Counted from the first letter of the stretch, positions 37,370 to 47,117 are shown. The stretch: 64,000 bases of DNA from Halobaculum saliterrae (GCF_009831625.1 NZ_WUUS01000006.1:208310-272309), one strand, 5' to 3'. The notes: generated by a model not told the origin, from the sequence alone. Program-made: numbers and translations.

Positions 37370-38656
37370 TCACTCGTCCCCGATGAGCGGGAATCGGAGG
37401 ATGACGACGCTGCCGCCGCTATCGCGGTCCTCGACGGCCGTGACGCCGCCGACGGCGTCGACGATCCAGTGGACCACCCACAGCCCCATCCCCGAACTCG
37501 ACTCCAGGGCGTCCTCGCCGCCCTCCTCCAGCACGGTCCGCTCGCGGTCCGGGAACCCCGGCCCGTCGTCGGCGACGACGACCTCGACGACCGAGTCGGC
37601 CGCCGCGCCGCCCGGAACCCTCGGGCGCGCCCCGTCGCCGACGGCGTCGGCGGGACGTACGCGGACCGTCACGTCGACGGTCGGCGCCTCGTGGCCGGCG
37701 TGTTCGACGGCGTTCTCGACGACGTTGTGGAGTGCCGACTCCAGCAGGTCGTGGCCCGGGACGAGCGCCTCCGCGTCGTCGACCTCCGTGTGGACCGACA
37801 CCGACGCCGCCGGGAAGTCGCGGGCGATGGTGCCGACGACGCGTTCGGCGACCAGCGTGAGGTCGGTGGTTCCCTCGACGGCGTCGTCGCCCAGCACCGC
37901 GTTCTCCGCGAGGCGCGCGTGGTCGCTCAGCCGTTCGATCCGGTCGGTGCGTGCCTCGATGCCGTCGAGGTACTCGGCGATGCCGTCGTCGCCCTCGCGG
38001 CGCGCGTGGTCGAGGTAGCCCGCGATCACCGTGAGGTCGTTGCGCACGTCGTGACGCAACACCCGGTTGAGGACGGTGAGGACCTCGACGAGCTGCTCGT
38101 AGCGGGCGGTCGCCTCCTCGGCCTCGGCGGTCCGCATCCGGACGCGCACGTCGCCGATGCCGACGGCGGCCCCGAACACGACGCCGCCGCAGGCCCAGCC
38201 GCCGGCGGCCGCCGGCGAGAACGTCTCGAGCGCCCCGACGGCGGCGCTGTACGCCTGCATCACCACCGCGCCCACGACCAGCGGGATCACCCCGACGACG
38301 AGCCAGCCGGCGAGGCGGGCGTGGTGCTCGCGCGGGAGGTCGGTCCGTGCGACCCACGCGAGGACGACCCCGTACGCCCACACCGCACACAGCGGTCCGA
38401 CGAGGCCCAACACGACCGACCCCGGGCTCCGCCCGGCGGAGGTGAACACCAGGCCGGCGGTCCCGACGACGAGCGCGCCGGTGAACGCCCCGCTGGCGGC
38501 CAACGCCCGCGAGAACCACGGCGGCCCGCCGGTGTCGTCGTCCTCGATCGATCGGCCGTCTGCCGCCCCGGCGGTCGCGTCGCTGTCGCCGCGGCTGCGC
38601 TCCCCCCCGAGGCGGCCGGCGTCTGTCACTGCGCGTCGATTCGAGGCCGGAGCCAT
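37370..38656 (-). CDS. Membrane-bound histidine kinase
   Basis: This 428-residue sensor kinase has an N-terminal acidic Gly/Asp-rich stretch, then about four membrane helices (residues 50-170), a HisKA domain with H-box LRHDVRNDLTVIAGYL (His202) and an ATPase domain with the N-box HNVVENAVEHAG, G1 VVADDGPGF and G2 SSGMGLWVVHWI. The sensor signal is unknown and no receiver gene is adjacent. The ATG at 38656 is the first that leaves the open frame free of unrelated Arg-rich sequence. Confidence 0.9.
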   Translation of the reverse strand: MAPASNRRAVTDAGRLGGERSRGDSDATAGAADGRSIEDDDTGGPPWFSRALAASGAFTGALVVGTAGLVFTSAGRSPGSVVLGLVGPLCAVWAYGVVLAWVARTDLPREHHARLAGWLVVGVIPLVVGAVVMQAYSAAVGALETFSPAAAGGWACGGVVFGAAVGIGDVRVRMRTAEAEEATARYEQLVEVLTVLNRVLRHDVRNDLTVIAGYLDHARREGDDGIAEYLDGIEARTDRIERLSDHARLAENAVLGDDAVEGTTDLTLVAERVVGTIARDFPAASVSVHTEVDDAEALVPGHDLLESALHNVVENAVEHAGHEAPTVDVTVRVRPADAVGDGARPRVPGGAAADSVVEVVVADDGPGFPDRERTVLEEGGEDALESSSGMGLWVVHWIVDAVGGVTAVEDRDSGGSVVILRFPLIGDE

Positions 38657-38755
38657 AAGCGTACCTTCCTCGATATCGTCTCGTGGAATCGAACTCCCGG
38701 CGATCGACTCCTCCGTGATAAGCCTTCGCGAGGGGTGACAGCGGGGATCGACCGA

Positions 38756-38763
38756 GTTTAAAG
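38756..38763 (+). promoter_or_regulatory. TATA box of aspS
   Basis: GTTTAAAG is centred 26-27 bases before the ATG at 38786, the textbook haloarchaeal leaderless arrangement. Confidence 0.65.
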
Positions 38764-38785
38764 CCTCGCGCCGGAACCGATCCGT

Positions 38786-40090
38786 ATGCACGGCCGAACC
38801 TACACGGCTGACGCGACCCCCGGCGAGGCGGTCACCGTCGCCGGCTGGGTCCACGAGACCCGAGACCTCGGCGGTATCGCGTTCCTGATCCTCCGCGACA
38901 AGTCGGGGCGGATCCAGGTCAAACTCGAGAAGGACGAGATGGACGAGGCGATGGTCGAGACCGGCCTCGACGCCCACCGCGAGTCCGTCCTCAAGGTCGA
39001 GGGCGACGTGAAGGAGGAGCCCCGCGCGCCGACCGGCGTCGAGGTCGTCCCGACCGACATCGAGGTCGTCGCGCCGGCCGACCCCGAGCTCCCGCTCGAC
39101 CCCTCTGGGAAGGTCGACGCCGAGCTCCCGACCCGGCTGGACAACCGCACCCTCGACCTTCGCAAGGACGAGGTGCAGGCGGTCTTCGAGATCCGCGCGG
39201 AGCTGCTGCGCGCGGTCCGCGACGCCTTCCGGAGCCACGACGCCACCGAGATCAACACGCCGAAGATCGTCGCCACCGGCACGGAGGGCGGCACGGAGCT
39301 GTTCCCCATCTCCTACTTCGGCGAGGAGGCGTTCATGAACCAGAGCCCGCAGCTGTTCAAGCAGCTGATGGCCGGCTCCAACCTCGAGCGCGTCTTCGAG
39401 ATCGGTCCGATCTTCCGCGCCGAGGAGCACAACACGCCGCGGCACCTCAACGAGGCCCACTCGATCGACTTCGAGGGCGCCTTCTGCGACCACACGGAGG
39501 CGATGGACGTCGCCGAGGCGGTCACGAAGGCGGGCTACGAGGCCGTGCAGGAGAACTGCGCCGAGGAGCTGGAGACGCTCGGCATCGCCGACGAGTTCGA
39601 GGTCCCCTCGGGCGACTTCCCGCGGCTGAGCTATCAGGAGGCGCTCGATCGCGTCAACGCCACCGGCGAGCTCGACGAGCACCTCGGCTGGGGCGACGAC
39701 CTCTCGACGGAGGCCGAGCACGTGCTCGGACAGGAGGTCGGCGAGCACTACTTCATCACCGACTGGCCCTCGGAGGTGAAGCCGTTCTACATCAAGGACC
39801 ACGACGACGACCCCGAGAAGTCGACCGGCTTCGACATGATGCACCCGCGCATGGAGCTGGTGTCGGGCGGCCAGCGTGAACACCGCCACGACGAACTCAT
39901 CGCCGGCTTCGAACAGCAGGGGCTCGACCCCGAGGAGTTCGAGTACTACACGAAGATGTTCCGCTACGGCATGCCGCCCCACGCCGGCTGGGGGATGGGC
40001 GCCGAGCGCCTCCTCATGACGATGCTCGATCTGGACAACATCCGCGAGGCCGTGCTCTTCCCGCGCGACCGCCAGCGCCTCTCGCCCTGA
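38786..40090 (+). CDS. aspS: Aspartyl-tRNA synthetase, probably non-discriminating
   Basis: This class IIb synthetase (434 residues) has an OB-fold anticodon domain then the catalytic domain with motif 2 [21 protein letters not shown] and a motif 3 ending [14 protein letters not shown]. Two positions linked to relaxed Asp/Asn specificity are visible: His23 in GWVHETRD and Pro82 in RAPTGVE; discriminating archaeal AspRS have Trp and Lys there. It likely charges both tRNA(Asp) and tRNA(Asn), the latter then amidated by GatCAB, whose GatB gene is at 18977. The start is set by the TATA box 26 bases upstream. Confidence 0.95.
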   Translation: MHGRTYTADATPGEAVTVAGWVHETRDLGGIAFLILRDKSGRIQVKLEKDEMDEAMVETGLDAHRESVLKVEGDVKEEPRAPTGVEVVPTDIEVVAPADPELPLDPSGKVDAELPTRLDNRTLDLRKDEVQAVFEIRAELLRAVRDAFRSHDATEINTPKIVATGTEGGTELFPISYFGEEAFMNQSPQLFKQLMAGSNLERVFEIGPIFRAEEHNTPRHLNEAHSIDFEGAFCDHTEAMDVAEAVTKAGYEAVQENCAEELETLGIADEFEVPSGDFPRLSYQEALDRVNATGELDEHLGWGDDLSTEAEHVLGQEVGEHYFITDWPSEVKPFYIKDHDDDPEKSTGFDMMHPRMELVSGGQREHRHDELIAGFEQQGLDPEEFEYYTKMFRYGMPPHAGWGMGAERLLMTMLDLDNIREAVLFPRDRQRLSP

Positions 40091-40135
40091 CCGGTCCCCG
40101 TCGCCGCCACCCCGCGTCCGGGTCGCCGCGTCGAC

Positions 40136-40696
40136 TCACCCGACGCGCTCGTTCTCGCCGTCGTCGCCGCGTCGCCAGCGGGCGACCTCGGCGCCGCAGT
40201 CCGCACAGACGGTGACCAACTGCGACTCGTCGTCGGGGGCGCGCTCGATGCTCACCGGCCGCTCCCGGCCGCACTCCGGACAGTCGTCGCGCTTCAACTG
40301 CTCGCCGTACGCCAGCGGAGCGCCCAGCGCGAGCGCGGTCACGCGCTCGCCGCCCTCCTCGGTGCGGTTCCACCCCCGCTGGAACTGTCCCGGGGGGATC
40401 CGGATCGCCTCCATCGGCCCGACCTCGATCTCCCGGCGTTCCGCGTGGTCGCCCGCGTCGACGAACTCGCCGTCCTCCGGCTCGGGACCGACGACCCACG
40501 TCGCCGTCCCCGAGAGCACGACGAACACCTCCTCCTGGACCTCGTGGTTGTGGTACGCGAACGCGAACGAGTCGCCGGGCGCGAGCTCGTAGTAGTTGAT
40601 CGCCACGTCCGCACAGCCGAGCGGGTCGGTGAGGTGGCGCATCACCGCCGCCGGCTGCAGCGAGTTGTCGAGGTCGTCGACGACGACGTGATCCAT
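40136..40696 (-). CDS. Cupin protein with C-terminal zinc ribbon
   Basis: This 186-residue protein has a cupin barrel (about 30-115) with metal-binding motif residues in FAYHNHEVQEEVFVVLSG. A C-terminal zinc ribbon (CPECGRER, then CADCGAEVARW, about 142-176) is joined to it. The ATG at 40696 begins at MDHVVVDDLDNS; the upstream frame is Arg-rich shadow. The substrate or ligand is unknown; a DNA- or RNA-binding or enzyme-regulatory role is equally possible. It is divergent from the pantoate kinase gene. Confidence 0.82.
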   Translation of the reverse strand: MDHVVVDDLDNSLQPAAVMRHLTDPLGCADVAINYYELAPGDSFAFAYHNHEVQEEVFVVLSGTATWVVGPEPEDGEFVDAGDHAERREIEVGPMEAIRIPPGQFQRGWNRTEEGGERVTALALGAPLAYGEQLKRDDCPECGRERPVSIERAPDDESQLVTVCADCGAEVARWRRGDDGENERVG

Positions 40697-40824
40697 ACGG
40701 TGACGAGCCGCACGGACGGACAAAAGCGCGCGGGTCCCGGCCGCCGCCCGCCGCCGGCGACGCGGCCACCGAGGGGTTCGATCGGAACCGAAACCCATAC
40801 TCGCGGTCCGACGCTCGGGCGCGT

Positions 40825-41691
40825 ATGGACGAGGCGACCGCGTTCGCGCCGGGACACGTCACCGCCTTCTTCGCGCCGTACCCCGACCGCGACCCGGTCC
40901 GATCCGGCTCACGAGGTGCCGGCATCGCGCTCTCCGACGGCGTCGAGGTGACCGTCACCCCGGCCGCCGCAGGGGAGCCGGATCGACCGGACGACGCCGG
41001 CCTCGCGTCGCTCGAACTCGACGGCGCCGCCGCCGAGATGGAGCCGGTGAGCCGCGTGCTCGCGGAACTGAACGTCGCCGCCGAGGTCGAGGTCGACAGC
41101 GACGTGCCCGTCGGCGCCGGGTTCGGGGTCTCCGGGGCGGCCGCGCTGGGGACCGCGCTGGCGGCGAACGCCGCCTTCGACCTGGACCGCTCGGAGAACG
41201 ACCTCGTTCGGGTCGCCCACGCGGCCGAGGCCGCCGCGGGCACCGGCCTCGGCGACGTGGTCGGGCAGTTCCGCGGCGGCCTCCCGGTCCGGCTGGAGCC
41301 GGGCGCGCCGGGCTACGGCCGCATGGACGGCGTGCCGGCCCGCCCCCGGATCGAGTACGTCTCCTTCGGCGAGCTGTCGACCGAGCGGGTGCTCGGCGGC
41401 GACCTCGATCCCGTCCGCGAGGCGGGCGAGGCGGCCCTGACGCGACTGATGCGCGCGCCCGACGAGCTGGAACTGTTCGCGGCCGGTCGGGAGTTCGCCG
41501 GCGAGGCGGGCCTGCTGGTGCCCGAGGTCGCCGAGGCGGTCGAGGCGGTGGAAGCGGAGGGCGGGCTCGCGTCGATGGCGATGCTCGGGCGCACGGTGTA
41601 CGCGCTCGGCACGGGGCTCTCGGACGCCGGCTACGACACCGAGGCGTGTCCGGTCCACCCGACCGGCGCGACGCTGCGGACCGAGGGGTAG
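40825..41691 (+). CDS. Pantoate kinase
   Basis: This GHMP-fold kinase (288 residues) phosphorylates pantoate to 4-phosphopantoate, the first step of the archaeal coenzyme A route. The ATP-binding GHMP motif is PVGAGFGVSGAAALGTALA. Substrate-side residues lie in the segment TGLGDVVGQFRGGLPVR. It is followed 71 bases later by phosphopantothenate synthetase, which uses its product, so they probably form one unit. It replaces bacterial PanK chemistry. Confidence 0.92.
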   Translation: MDEATAFAPGHVTAFFAPYPDRDPVRSGSRGAGIALSDGVEVTVTPAAAGEPDRPDDAGLASLELDGAAAEMEPVSRVLAELNVAAEVEVDSDVPVGAGFGVSGAAALGTALAANAAFDLDRSENDLVRVAHAAEAAAGTGLGDVVGQFRGGLPVRLEPGAPGYGRMDGVPARPRIEYVSFGELSTERVLGGDLDPVREAGEAALTRLMRAPDELELFAAGREFAGEAGLLVPEVAEAVEAVEAEGGLASMAMLGRTVYALGTGLSDAGYDTEACPVHPTGATLRTEG

Positions 41692-41762
41692 CCCCGTCGT
41701 CGGGGGACCCTGCGTCGCGCCGAGTAAACGCGTTTTTCGTCCCCCGACGACGAGTCGGCGGT

Positions 41763-42599
41763 ATGACCGACGACGCCGGCGTCGACGCCGACGCCGAGAC
41801 GGACGCGAACGACGAGCACGCCGCCGACCCCGAGGTCCCCGCGGACCCCGAGCACGAGTCGGAGATCCCCGAGGACCACCCCCGCTACGAGTCGCTGCTC
41901 ACTCGCCACCGGATCGAGCACGGCGTCGACCTCGGGATCACCTCGAAACAGGGGCTCATCGCCGAGGGCCGCGGCGAGGCGTTCGACTACCTGCTGGGCG
42001 AGGAGACGCTCCCCTCGGCTGACGCGGCCGCCCGCGCGGCCGCCGCACACCTTCTGCTTGCCGATCATCCGGTTCTCTCGGTCAACGGCAACGTCGCGGC
42101 GCTCGTCCCCGGCGAGATCGTTGACCTCGCGGAGGCGACGGGCGCGGACATCGAGGTGAACCTGTTCAACCGCACCGACGAGCGCATGCGGGCGATCGCT
42201 GACCACCTCCGCGAGCACGGCGCGAGCGACGTGAAGGGCCTGACCGCCGACGGCCGAATTCCCGGGCTGAGCCACGAGCGCGCGAAGGTCGACGCCGACG
42301 GCATCGGGGACGCGGACGTGGTCGTCGTCCCGCTGGAGGACGGCGACCGCGCCGAGGCATTGGGCGCGATGGGGAAGACCGAGATCGTGATCGACCTCAA
42401 CCCCATGAGTCGGTCGGCGCAGGTCGCCGCGGTTCCGATCGTCGACAACATCCTCCGCGCGGTGCCGAACGTCACCCGCCACGCGGAGGAACTGGCCGAC
42501 GCGAGCGACGCGGAACTCCGCGAGATCGTCGAATCGTTCGACCGGGAGGCCGCGCTCGAGGAGGCTGAACGGGCGATCCGCGAGGGCGACCTCGACTGA
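41763..42599 (+). CDS. 4-phosphopantoate--beta-alanine ligase (phosphopantothenate synthetase)
   Basis: This 278-residue ligase joins 4-phosphopantoate and beta-alanine, the second archaea-specific CoA step. After an Asp/Glu-rich N-terminal extension of about 40 residues (dispensable-looking), the conserved core begins PEDHPRYESLLTRHRIEHGV and includes SVNGNVAALVPGEIV, FNRTDERM and IDLNPMSRSAQ. The ATG at 41763 is chosen because the longer upstream frame reads through the previous gene's end. It acts directly after pantoate kinase. Confidence 0.92.
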   Translation: MTDDAGVDADAETDANDEHAADPEVPADPEHESEIPEDHPRYESLLTRHRIEHGVDLGITSKQGLIAEGRGEAFDYLLGEETLPSADAAARAAAAHLLLADHPVLSVNGNVAALVPGEIVDLAEATGADIEVNLFNRTDERMRAIADHLREHGASDVKGLTADGRIPGLSHERAKVDADGIGDADVVVVPLEDGDRAEALGAMGKTEIVIDLNPMSRSAQVAAVPIVDNILRAVPNVTRHAEELADASDAELREIVESFDREAALEEAERAIREGDLD

Positions 42600-42705
42600 C
42601 CGCCTCGGCGACGACCGATCGGCGCCGCTCCGGCCCGAGAGGAACCGGCACGAACCGGCACGAACCGGAACCGCTTTGGATCGATCGCCGAACCGACACG
42701 ATCCC

Positions 42706-43233
42706 ATGTCCGACATCCGCGGCGTCGCCCTCGGCGCGGTCCGTCACCCGGACTCCGGCGCGTACCTCGTCCAGCGACTCTCCGGCACCGACGACACGCA
42801 CTTCCACCGCTTCATCGGCGGCGGCATCGAGTCGGGCGAGTCGAGCGACGCGGCGCTCGAACGTGAGTTCCGCGAGGAGTTGGGCGTCGACATCGACGCG
42901 GGGTCGACCGTCTGCACCGTGGAGAACCTGTTCGAGTTCGCCGGCGACTCCCACCACGAGTTCGCCGTCGTCCGCGAGGCGACGTTCGTCGACGACTCGC
43001 TGTACGACCGCGACAGCTACCGCGGCGTCGACGGCGATGGCGGCGATGGCGACGAGGAGAGCCGGATCGAATACGAGGCGTACTGGCGGACGCTTGCGGA
43101 ACTGCGGGCGGCCGACGCACCGTTCTTCCCCGCGGGCGTCGCGGACGCGGTCGCGTCCGACGGGCACACCCACGTCGTCAGTCCGCCCGAGGCCGACGCC
43201 GCGGCCGGCGGCGACGGGAGCGACGACACCTGA
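42706..43233 (+). CDS. Nudix hydrolase
   Basis: This 175-residue protein has the Nudix box GGGIESGESSDAALEREFRE plus EL at residues 38-59, so it hydrolyses a nucleoside diphosphate linked to another moiety. The N-terminal strand VRHPDSGAYLVQRLSG and the late YEAYWRTLAELRA are consistent with the fold. A low-complexity Gly/Asp stretch is inserted at about 108-118 and the C-terminus is acidic. Substrate unknown. The ATG at 42706 is the first that fits the fold. A short (GAACCGGCAC) near-repeat lies just upstream. Confidence 0.88.
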   Translation: MSDIRGVALGAVRHPDSGAYLVQRLSGTDDTHFHRFIGGGIESGESSDAALEREFREELGVDIDAGSTVCTVENLFEFAGDSHHEFAVVREATFVDDSLYDRDSYRGVDGDGGDGDEESRIEYEAYWRTLAELRAADAPFFPAGVADAVASDGHTHVVSPPEADAAAGGDGSDDT

Positions 43234-44364
43234 TCAGTCGAACCCGGACACCAGCGTCACGAGCCACTGCATCGGGTCGCCACGCTCGCGCACCTCCACC
43301 GACTCCACCCACTTCACCCACTGGAACCCCCGGCGCCCCGGCGCCACGAGTCGTGTGGGGCCCCCGTGGCCGTGCGAGAGCGGGTCGCCGCGGACGTGCG
43401 TCGCGAGCAGGGCGTCGCGCGCCTCCTCGACAGGGAGCGACCAACGGTAGCCCGTGACCGAGGTGAACCGCACGTATCGGGCGTCGTCCTCGACGCCCGC
43501 CGAATCGAGCAGGTCGCCGACGCGGACCCCGCCCCACTGCTGGACCGTGTACCATCCGGAGGTGCAGTCGAGCGTCGCCTCGACCTCGCGCGCGGGACCG
43601 CCTCCGGCGACCTCGCCGTACGGGAGGGTCAGCTCCTCACCGACCAGCCCGCGAACCGAGAGCGTCCAGTCGTCCCGGTCGACCGGGTCGGGGTCGTCGG
43701 CGACCCAGGAGGTGACGGGGAAGCCGCCGCCCTCCGTCTCCGTCTCGTACAGGTCGCCCGTGGGCTTCGATCCCGTGAAGCGCCGGCTCGCGCCGCCGAG
43801 GACGCGGTCGGCCGTCTCGGTCGCGCGCCACGCCACGGTGCCGGCGACGAGCAACGCGCCGGTTCGGAGGGCGGCCCGGCGGTCGAGATCGACGTCGCGC
43901 GGGGAGTGGTAGCGCCCGCGGAGGTGCCACAGCACCAGCGGGACGAGCAGGAGTCCGAGGCCGACGTGGAGGTTGAGGGTGGTCCACGCGAGGACCGGAA
44001 CGTTGCCGCCGAGCACCCAGAAGACGCCCGTTCCCAGCGCCGCGAGTGTGACGATCGCTTGGAGCAGCGACACCGGCGTAACGCGGTCCCACGCCGCCGG
44101 CGACGTGACGCGCCGGCGGACGCGGTAGAGCTTGAACGCGACGAGCGCCGCGAGCGTCAACCCGACCGTCGAGTGGAGCCAGAACACCCACGCGCCGCTC
44201 GGCGTTCCGCGCGTGAACGAGTAGAGCCCGGAGGCGACCTCGACGGCGACGGCGACCGCGATGGCCCAGTCGACGACGCGGGCCGGCGGCTCGACGCGGC
44301 GAAGGAGACGCCCGAGGGCGACCCGGACTCGGCCGGCGGCGCCGCGTGGGGATCGCTTCGACAC
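43234..44364 (-). CDS. Membrane-anchored molybdopterin-dependent oxidoreductase
   Basis: This 376-residue protein has two parts. The first about 180 residues form four membrane helices with His residues (FWLHSTVG, NLHVGLG, LWHLRG) suited to b-type heme. The second is an oxidoreductase domain of the sulfite-oxidase/YedY type (about 205-376), with the Mo-ligand Cys267 in LDCTSGWYTVQQWGGV. An electron path through the membrane to a Mo centre is inferred; the substrate (sulfoxide, sulfite or other) is unknown. The GTG at 44364 is the only reasonable start. It is divergent from an SDR gene. Confidence 0.87.
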   Translation of the reverse strand: MSKRSPRGAAGRVRVALGRLLRRVEPPARVVDWAIAVAVAVEVASGLYSFTRGTPSGAWVFWLHSTVGLTLAALVAFKLYRVRRRVTSPAAWDRVTPVSLLQAIVTLAALGTGVFWVLGGNVPVLAWTTLNLHVGLGLLLVPLVLWHLRGRYHSPRDVDLDRRAALRTGALLVAGTVAWRATETADRVLGGASRRFTGSKPTGDLYETETEGGGFPVTSWVADDPDPVDRDDWTLSVRGLVGEELTLPYGEVAGGGPAREVEATLDCTSGWYTVQQWGGVRVGDLLDSAGVEDDARYVRFTSVTGYRWSLPVEEARDALLATHVRGDPLSHGHGGPTRLVAPGRRGFQWVKWVESVEVRERGDPMQWLVTLVSGFD

Positions 44365-44454
44365 GGCCGGGCGTACGCACTCGACGGAGATAGATTCGTG
44401 GGCGCGTCGCCCGCGACGGCAACGCACAAGTCGCGCGTCCCCGTCGCACCGTCG

Positions 44455-45189
44455 ATGCCAGTCGCACTCGTCACCGGCTCCTCCCGCGGCATCGGCGCCG
44501 CGGTCGCCGAACGGTTCGCCGCCGACGGCCACGACGTCGTCGTCAACTACCACACCTCCGCCGACGCCGCGGCCGAGACCGCCGCGGCCGTCCGCGATCA
44601 CGGTCGGAAGGCGGAAGTCGTCCAAGCGGACGTGTCCGACCCCGACCACGCCGAACGCCTCGTCGACACCACGGTGGCGGAACTCGGCGGCCTCGACCAC
44701 GTCGTCAACAACGCCGGCATCGACCAACACGTCTACACCGAGGACCTCGACCCGGGTGACTTCGACCGCGTGATGGACGTGAACGTCAACTCGGTGTTCA
44801 ACGTCACCAAGGCCGCGCTCCCGCACCTCCGCGACAGCGACGCCGACCCGACGCCCTCGGTGACGAACGTCTCCTCCATCCTCGCGTACACCGGCGCGCC
44901 GATCGAGGTCCACTACGCCGGCTCGAAGGGGGCGCTGCTGTCGGTGACCAAGAGCCACGCGCGCGACTTCGCGCCGGACGTCCGGGTGAACGCGGTCGCC
45001 CCCGGGCACGTCGAGACGGACATGACGAGCGATCGGACCGAGGCCGAGAAGGCCGCAGAGCTGGACGCCATTCCCATGGGCTACTACGGCCAGCCCGCCG
45101 ACATCGCAGAGGCGGTGGCGTACCTCCGGGACGCGCGGTTCGTCACCGGCGAGACGCTGAACGTGAACGGCGGGGAGTTGATGCGATAA
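44455..45189 (+). CDS. Short-chain dehydrogenase/reductase
   Basis: This NAD(P)-dependent SDR (244 residues) has the Rossmann motif TGSSRGIGAAVAERF, the NNAG motif (HVVNNAGID), catalytic Ser-Tyr-Lys in VSSILAY and YAGSKGAL, and a final FVTGETLNVNGGE. Sequence resembles 3-oxoacyl-ACP reductases and glucose/alcohol dehydrogenases, but the substrate is not predictable. The ATG at 44455 starts just at the Rossmann fold; it lies 91 bases from the divergent oxidoreductase start. Confidence 0.9.
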   Translation: MPVALVTGSSRGIGAAVAERFAADGHDVVVNYHTSADAAAETAAAVRDHGRKAEVVQADVSDPDHAERLVDTTVAELGGLDHVVNNAGIDQHVYTEDLDPGDFDRVMDVNVNSVFNVTKAALPHLRDSDADPTPSVTNVSSILAYTGAPIEVHYAGSKGALLSVTKSHARDFAPDVRVNAVAPGHVETDMTSDRTEAEKAAELDAIPMGYYGQPADIAEAVAYLRDARFVTGETLNVNGGELMR

Positions 45190-45215
45190 CCGTCGGGAGG
45201 AACGACTCGCCCCGG

Positions 45216-46367
45216 CTACAGCGCCGCCTCGATCCGGTCGAGCCCCTCCTCCAGCCGCTCCATCGAGTTGGCGAAGGAGAGCCGGAGCTGTCCCTCGCCG
45301 GCCGCGCCGAAGCCGTCGCCGGGCGCGAGCACGACGCCGGCCTCCTCACACAGCCGCTTCGCCAGCGGCAGGCTCGCCTCGTCGGTATCCGGGTTCAGGA
45401 ACGCGTAGAACGCGCCCTCCGGTTCGGGTGCCGTCACGCCGTCCATGTCGGCGAGGCGGTCGGCCACGTAGTCCCGGCGCTCGCGGAACGCGTCGTACAT
45501 CGCCTCGACGGGTTCCTGCGGTCCGGTGAGCGCGGCGATGGCGGCGTGCTGGGCGACGCTTCCGGTGCAGGCGGTCGTCGACTCCCGAACCTTCGTCGCC
45601 TCGTCGACGACCGTCGGGTCGCCGGCGAGCCAGCCGACGCGCCAGCCCGTCATCGCGTACGTCTTCGAGCAGGAGCCGACCGTGAGCACGTGGTCGGGGT
45701 GGCCCGTCAGCGCAGCGACCCCGGTCGGGTCGCGGTCGTAGGTGAGCTTCGCGTACACCTCGTCGGCGATCACGTACGCGTCGTGCTCGGCGGCGGCGTC
45801 GACGACCGCCCGGACCTCGTCGGGGTCGGCGACGCGGCCGGTCGGGTTCGAGGGGGTGCACAGGACCACGAGCGAGGTGTCCTCGTTCATCTCCGCGATC
45901 AGCGTGTCGGCGTCCAGATCGTAGTCGGGCGCGGGCATCGGCACCTCAACGGGCGTCGCGTCCGCGAGTCGCGCCTGCGTCCAGTAGTTCGGCCACGACG
46001 GCGACGGCAGGAGGACCTCCGAGCCGGGTTCGACGGTCGCGAGGAACGCGAGGTGGAGCGCCTCCATCCCGCCTGTGGTCGTGAGGATCTCGTCGGCAGT
46101 GTGCTTCACGTCGTACTCGCACGCGAGGGTGTCGGAGATGGCCCCCCGCAACTCGGGGAGGCCGGCGTTGCTCGTGTAGTGGGTGTGCCCCCCGCGGGCG
46201 GCGTCGACGGCGGCGTCGACGACGTGTTCGGGCGTGTCGAAGTCTGGTTCGCCCACCTCGAGTCGGACGAGGTCGCGACCCTCTCGTTCCAGTTCCTGTG
46301 CGAGGTCGAACATCACCCGGATCCGCGATCGGTCGCACGCCCGGACACGGGCGGTCGGTTCGTGCAT
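45216..46367 (-). CDS. Pyridoxal-phosphate class I/II aminotransferase
   Basis: This fold-type I aminotransferase (383 residues) has VRLEVGEPDFDTPEHVVDAA, CTPSNPTG (PLP-phosphate contact), VIADEVYAKLTYD and the PLP lysine segment SCSKTYAMTGWRVGWL. The C-terminal LRLSFANSMERLEEGLDRI contains the substrate-carboxylate Arg. Aspartate/aromatic aminotransferase is likely but substrate is open. It converges on the SDR gene. Confidence 0.9.
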   Translation of the reverse strand: MHEPTARVRACDRSRIRVMFDLAQELEREGRDLVRLEVGEPDFDTPEHVVDAAVDAARGGHTHYTSNAGLPELRGAISDTLACEYDVKHTADEILTTTGGMEALHLAFLATVEPGSEVLLPSPSWPNYWTQARLADATPVEVPMPAPDYDLDADTLIAEMNEDTSLVVLCTPSNPTGRVADPDEVRAVVDAAAEHDAYVIADEVYAKLTYDRDPTGVAALTGHPDHVLTVGSCSKTYAMTGWRVGWLAGDPTVVDEATKVRESTTACTGSVAQHAAIAALTGPQEPVEAMYDAFRERRDYVADRLADMDGVTAPEPEGAFYAFLNPDTDEASLPLAKRLCEEAGVVLAPGDGFGAAGEGQLRLSFANSMERLEEGLDRIEAAL

Positions 46368-46511
46368 GGACGACCGTTCTCGCGTGGGGAGTTGAAGGTA
46401 CGCGTGCCCGCAGTCCGCACGTACGCGTTCGTCGCGTGACCGTGCGGCGCTACGGCTCGCGCCGGTCGCGTGGGTCGAAGAATGAACCGCGATCGAAGTG
46501 TGTCGGCTCTG

Positions 46512-47117
46512 TTACAGCTCGACGGCCTGCTTGTTGCCGAGCGACTCGGGCACGGTGAAGCGGATCTCTGTGGTCGCACCGGCCATCGTGTTGACCTTGA
46601 TCGTGACCTCCTCGCCCTCGTTGAGGTTGCTGGCGAACGTGCTCACGTCGAACACGAGGTTGAGCCGGTCGTCAGCGTCATTGAGGACGTTGGAGCTCCC
46701 GTCGGAATCCTTGACCGGCTGGTAGCCGAACTCCTCGCCCTGAAGTCCGGACCCCAGCGATTCGTACGTTCCGGTGTTGTTCGCGACCAGCTGGTAGGTC
46801 CCGCTGGGACCGATCCAGGTGACCGTCGCGTTGTGAACGTCGATCTCGCCGGCGCCGGGTGCCTGCGTCACCGTCACGTTCACGATGTCGATCTGATTGC
46901 TGTTGACGTTGCCGACGGTGGCGACCTCCTGAAGACGGTCGCTAACCTGCTTACTCGACTGCTGTCCGGTTTCCTGTGACTTGCTCTGGAGGAAGCCGGC
47001 GGTGTTGATGAGGACGCCGGCGGCGATCGCCGCCACCAGCACCATCGCGATGAACACGATGAGCGTCCCGATTCCGACCTGCCCGCGCTCTTCCTCGCCC
47101 GTGATGAATTCGAACAT
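46512..47117 (-). CDS. Archaellin (flagellin)
   Basis: This 201-residue archaellin has a class III signal: a short charged leader ([12 protein letters not shown]) cut before [20 protein letters not shown] by the prepilin peptidase, with the hydrophobic helix forming the filament core. The exposed part carries N-glycosylation sequons (NVT, NAT, NNT). No other archaellum genes (arl/fla operon) are close, so it is a detached copy. An A/T-rich stretch (rc of 47199-47210) 80-90 bases upstream may hold its promoter, giving a leader of about 60 bases, longer than typical here. Confidence 0.92.
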   Translation of the reverse strand: MFEFITGEEERGQVGIGTLIVFIAMVLVAAIAAGVLINTAGFLQSKSQETGQQSSKQVSDRLQEVATVGNVNSNQIDIVNVTVTQAPGAGEIDVHNATVTWIGPSGTYQLVANNTGTYESLGSGLQGEEFGYQPVKDSDGSSNVLNDADDRLNLVFDVSTFASNLNEGEEVTIKVNTMAGATTEIRFTVPESLGNKQAVEL

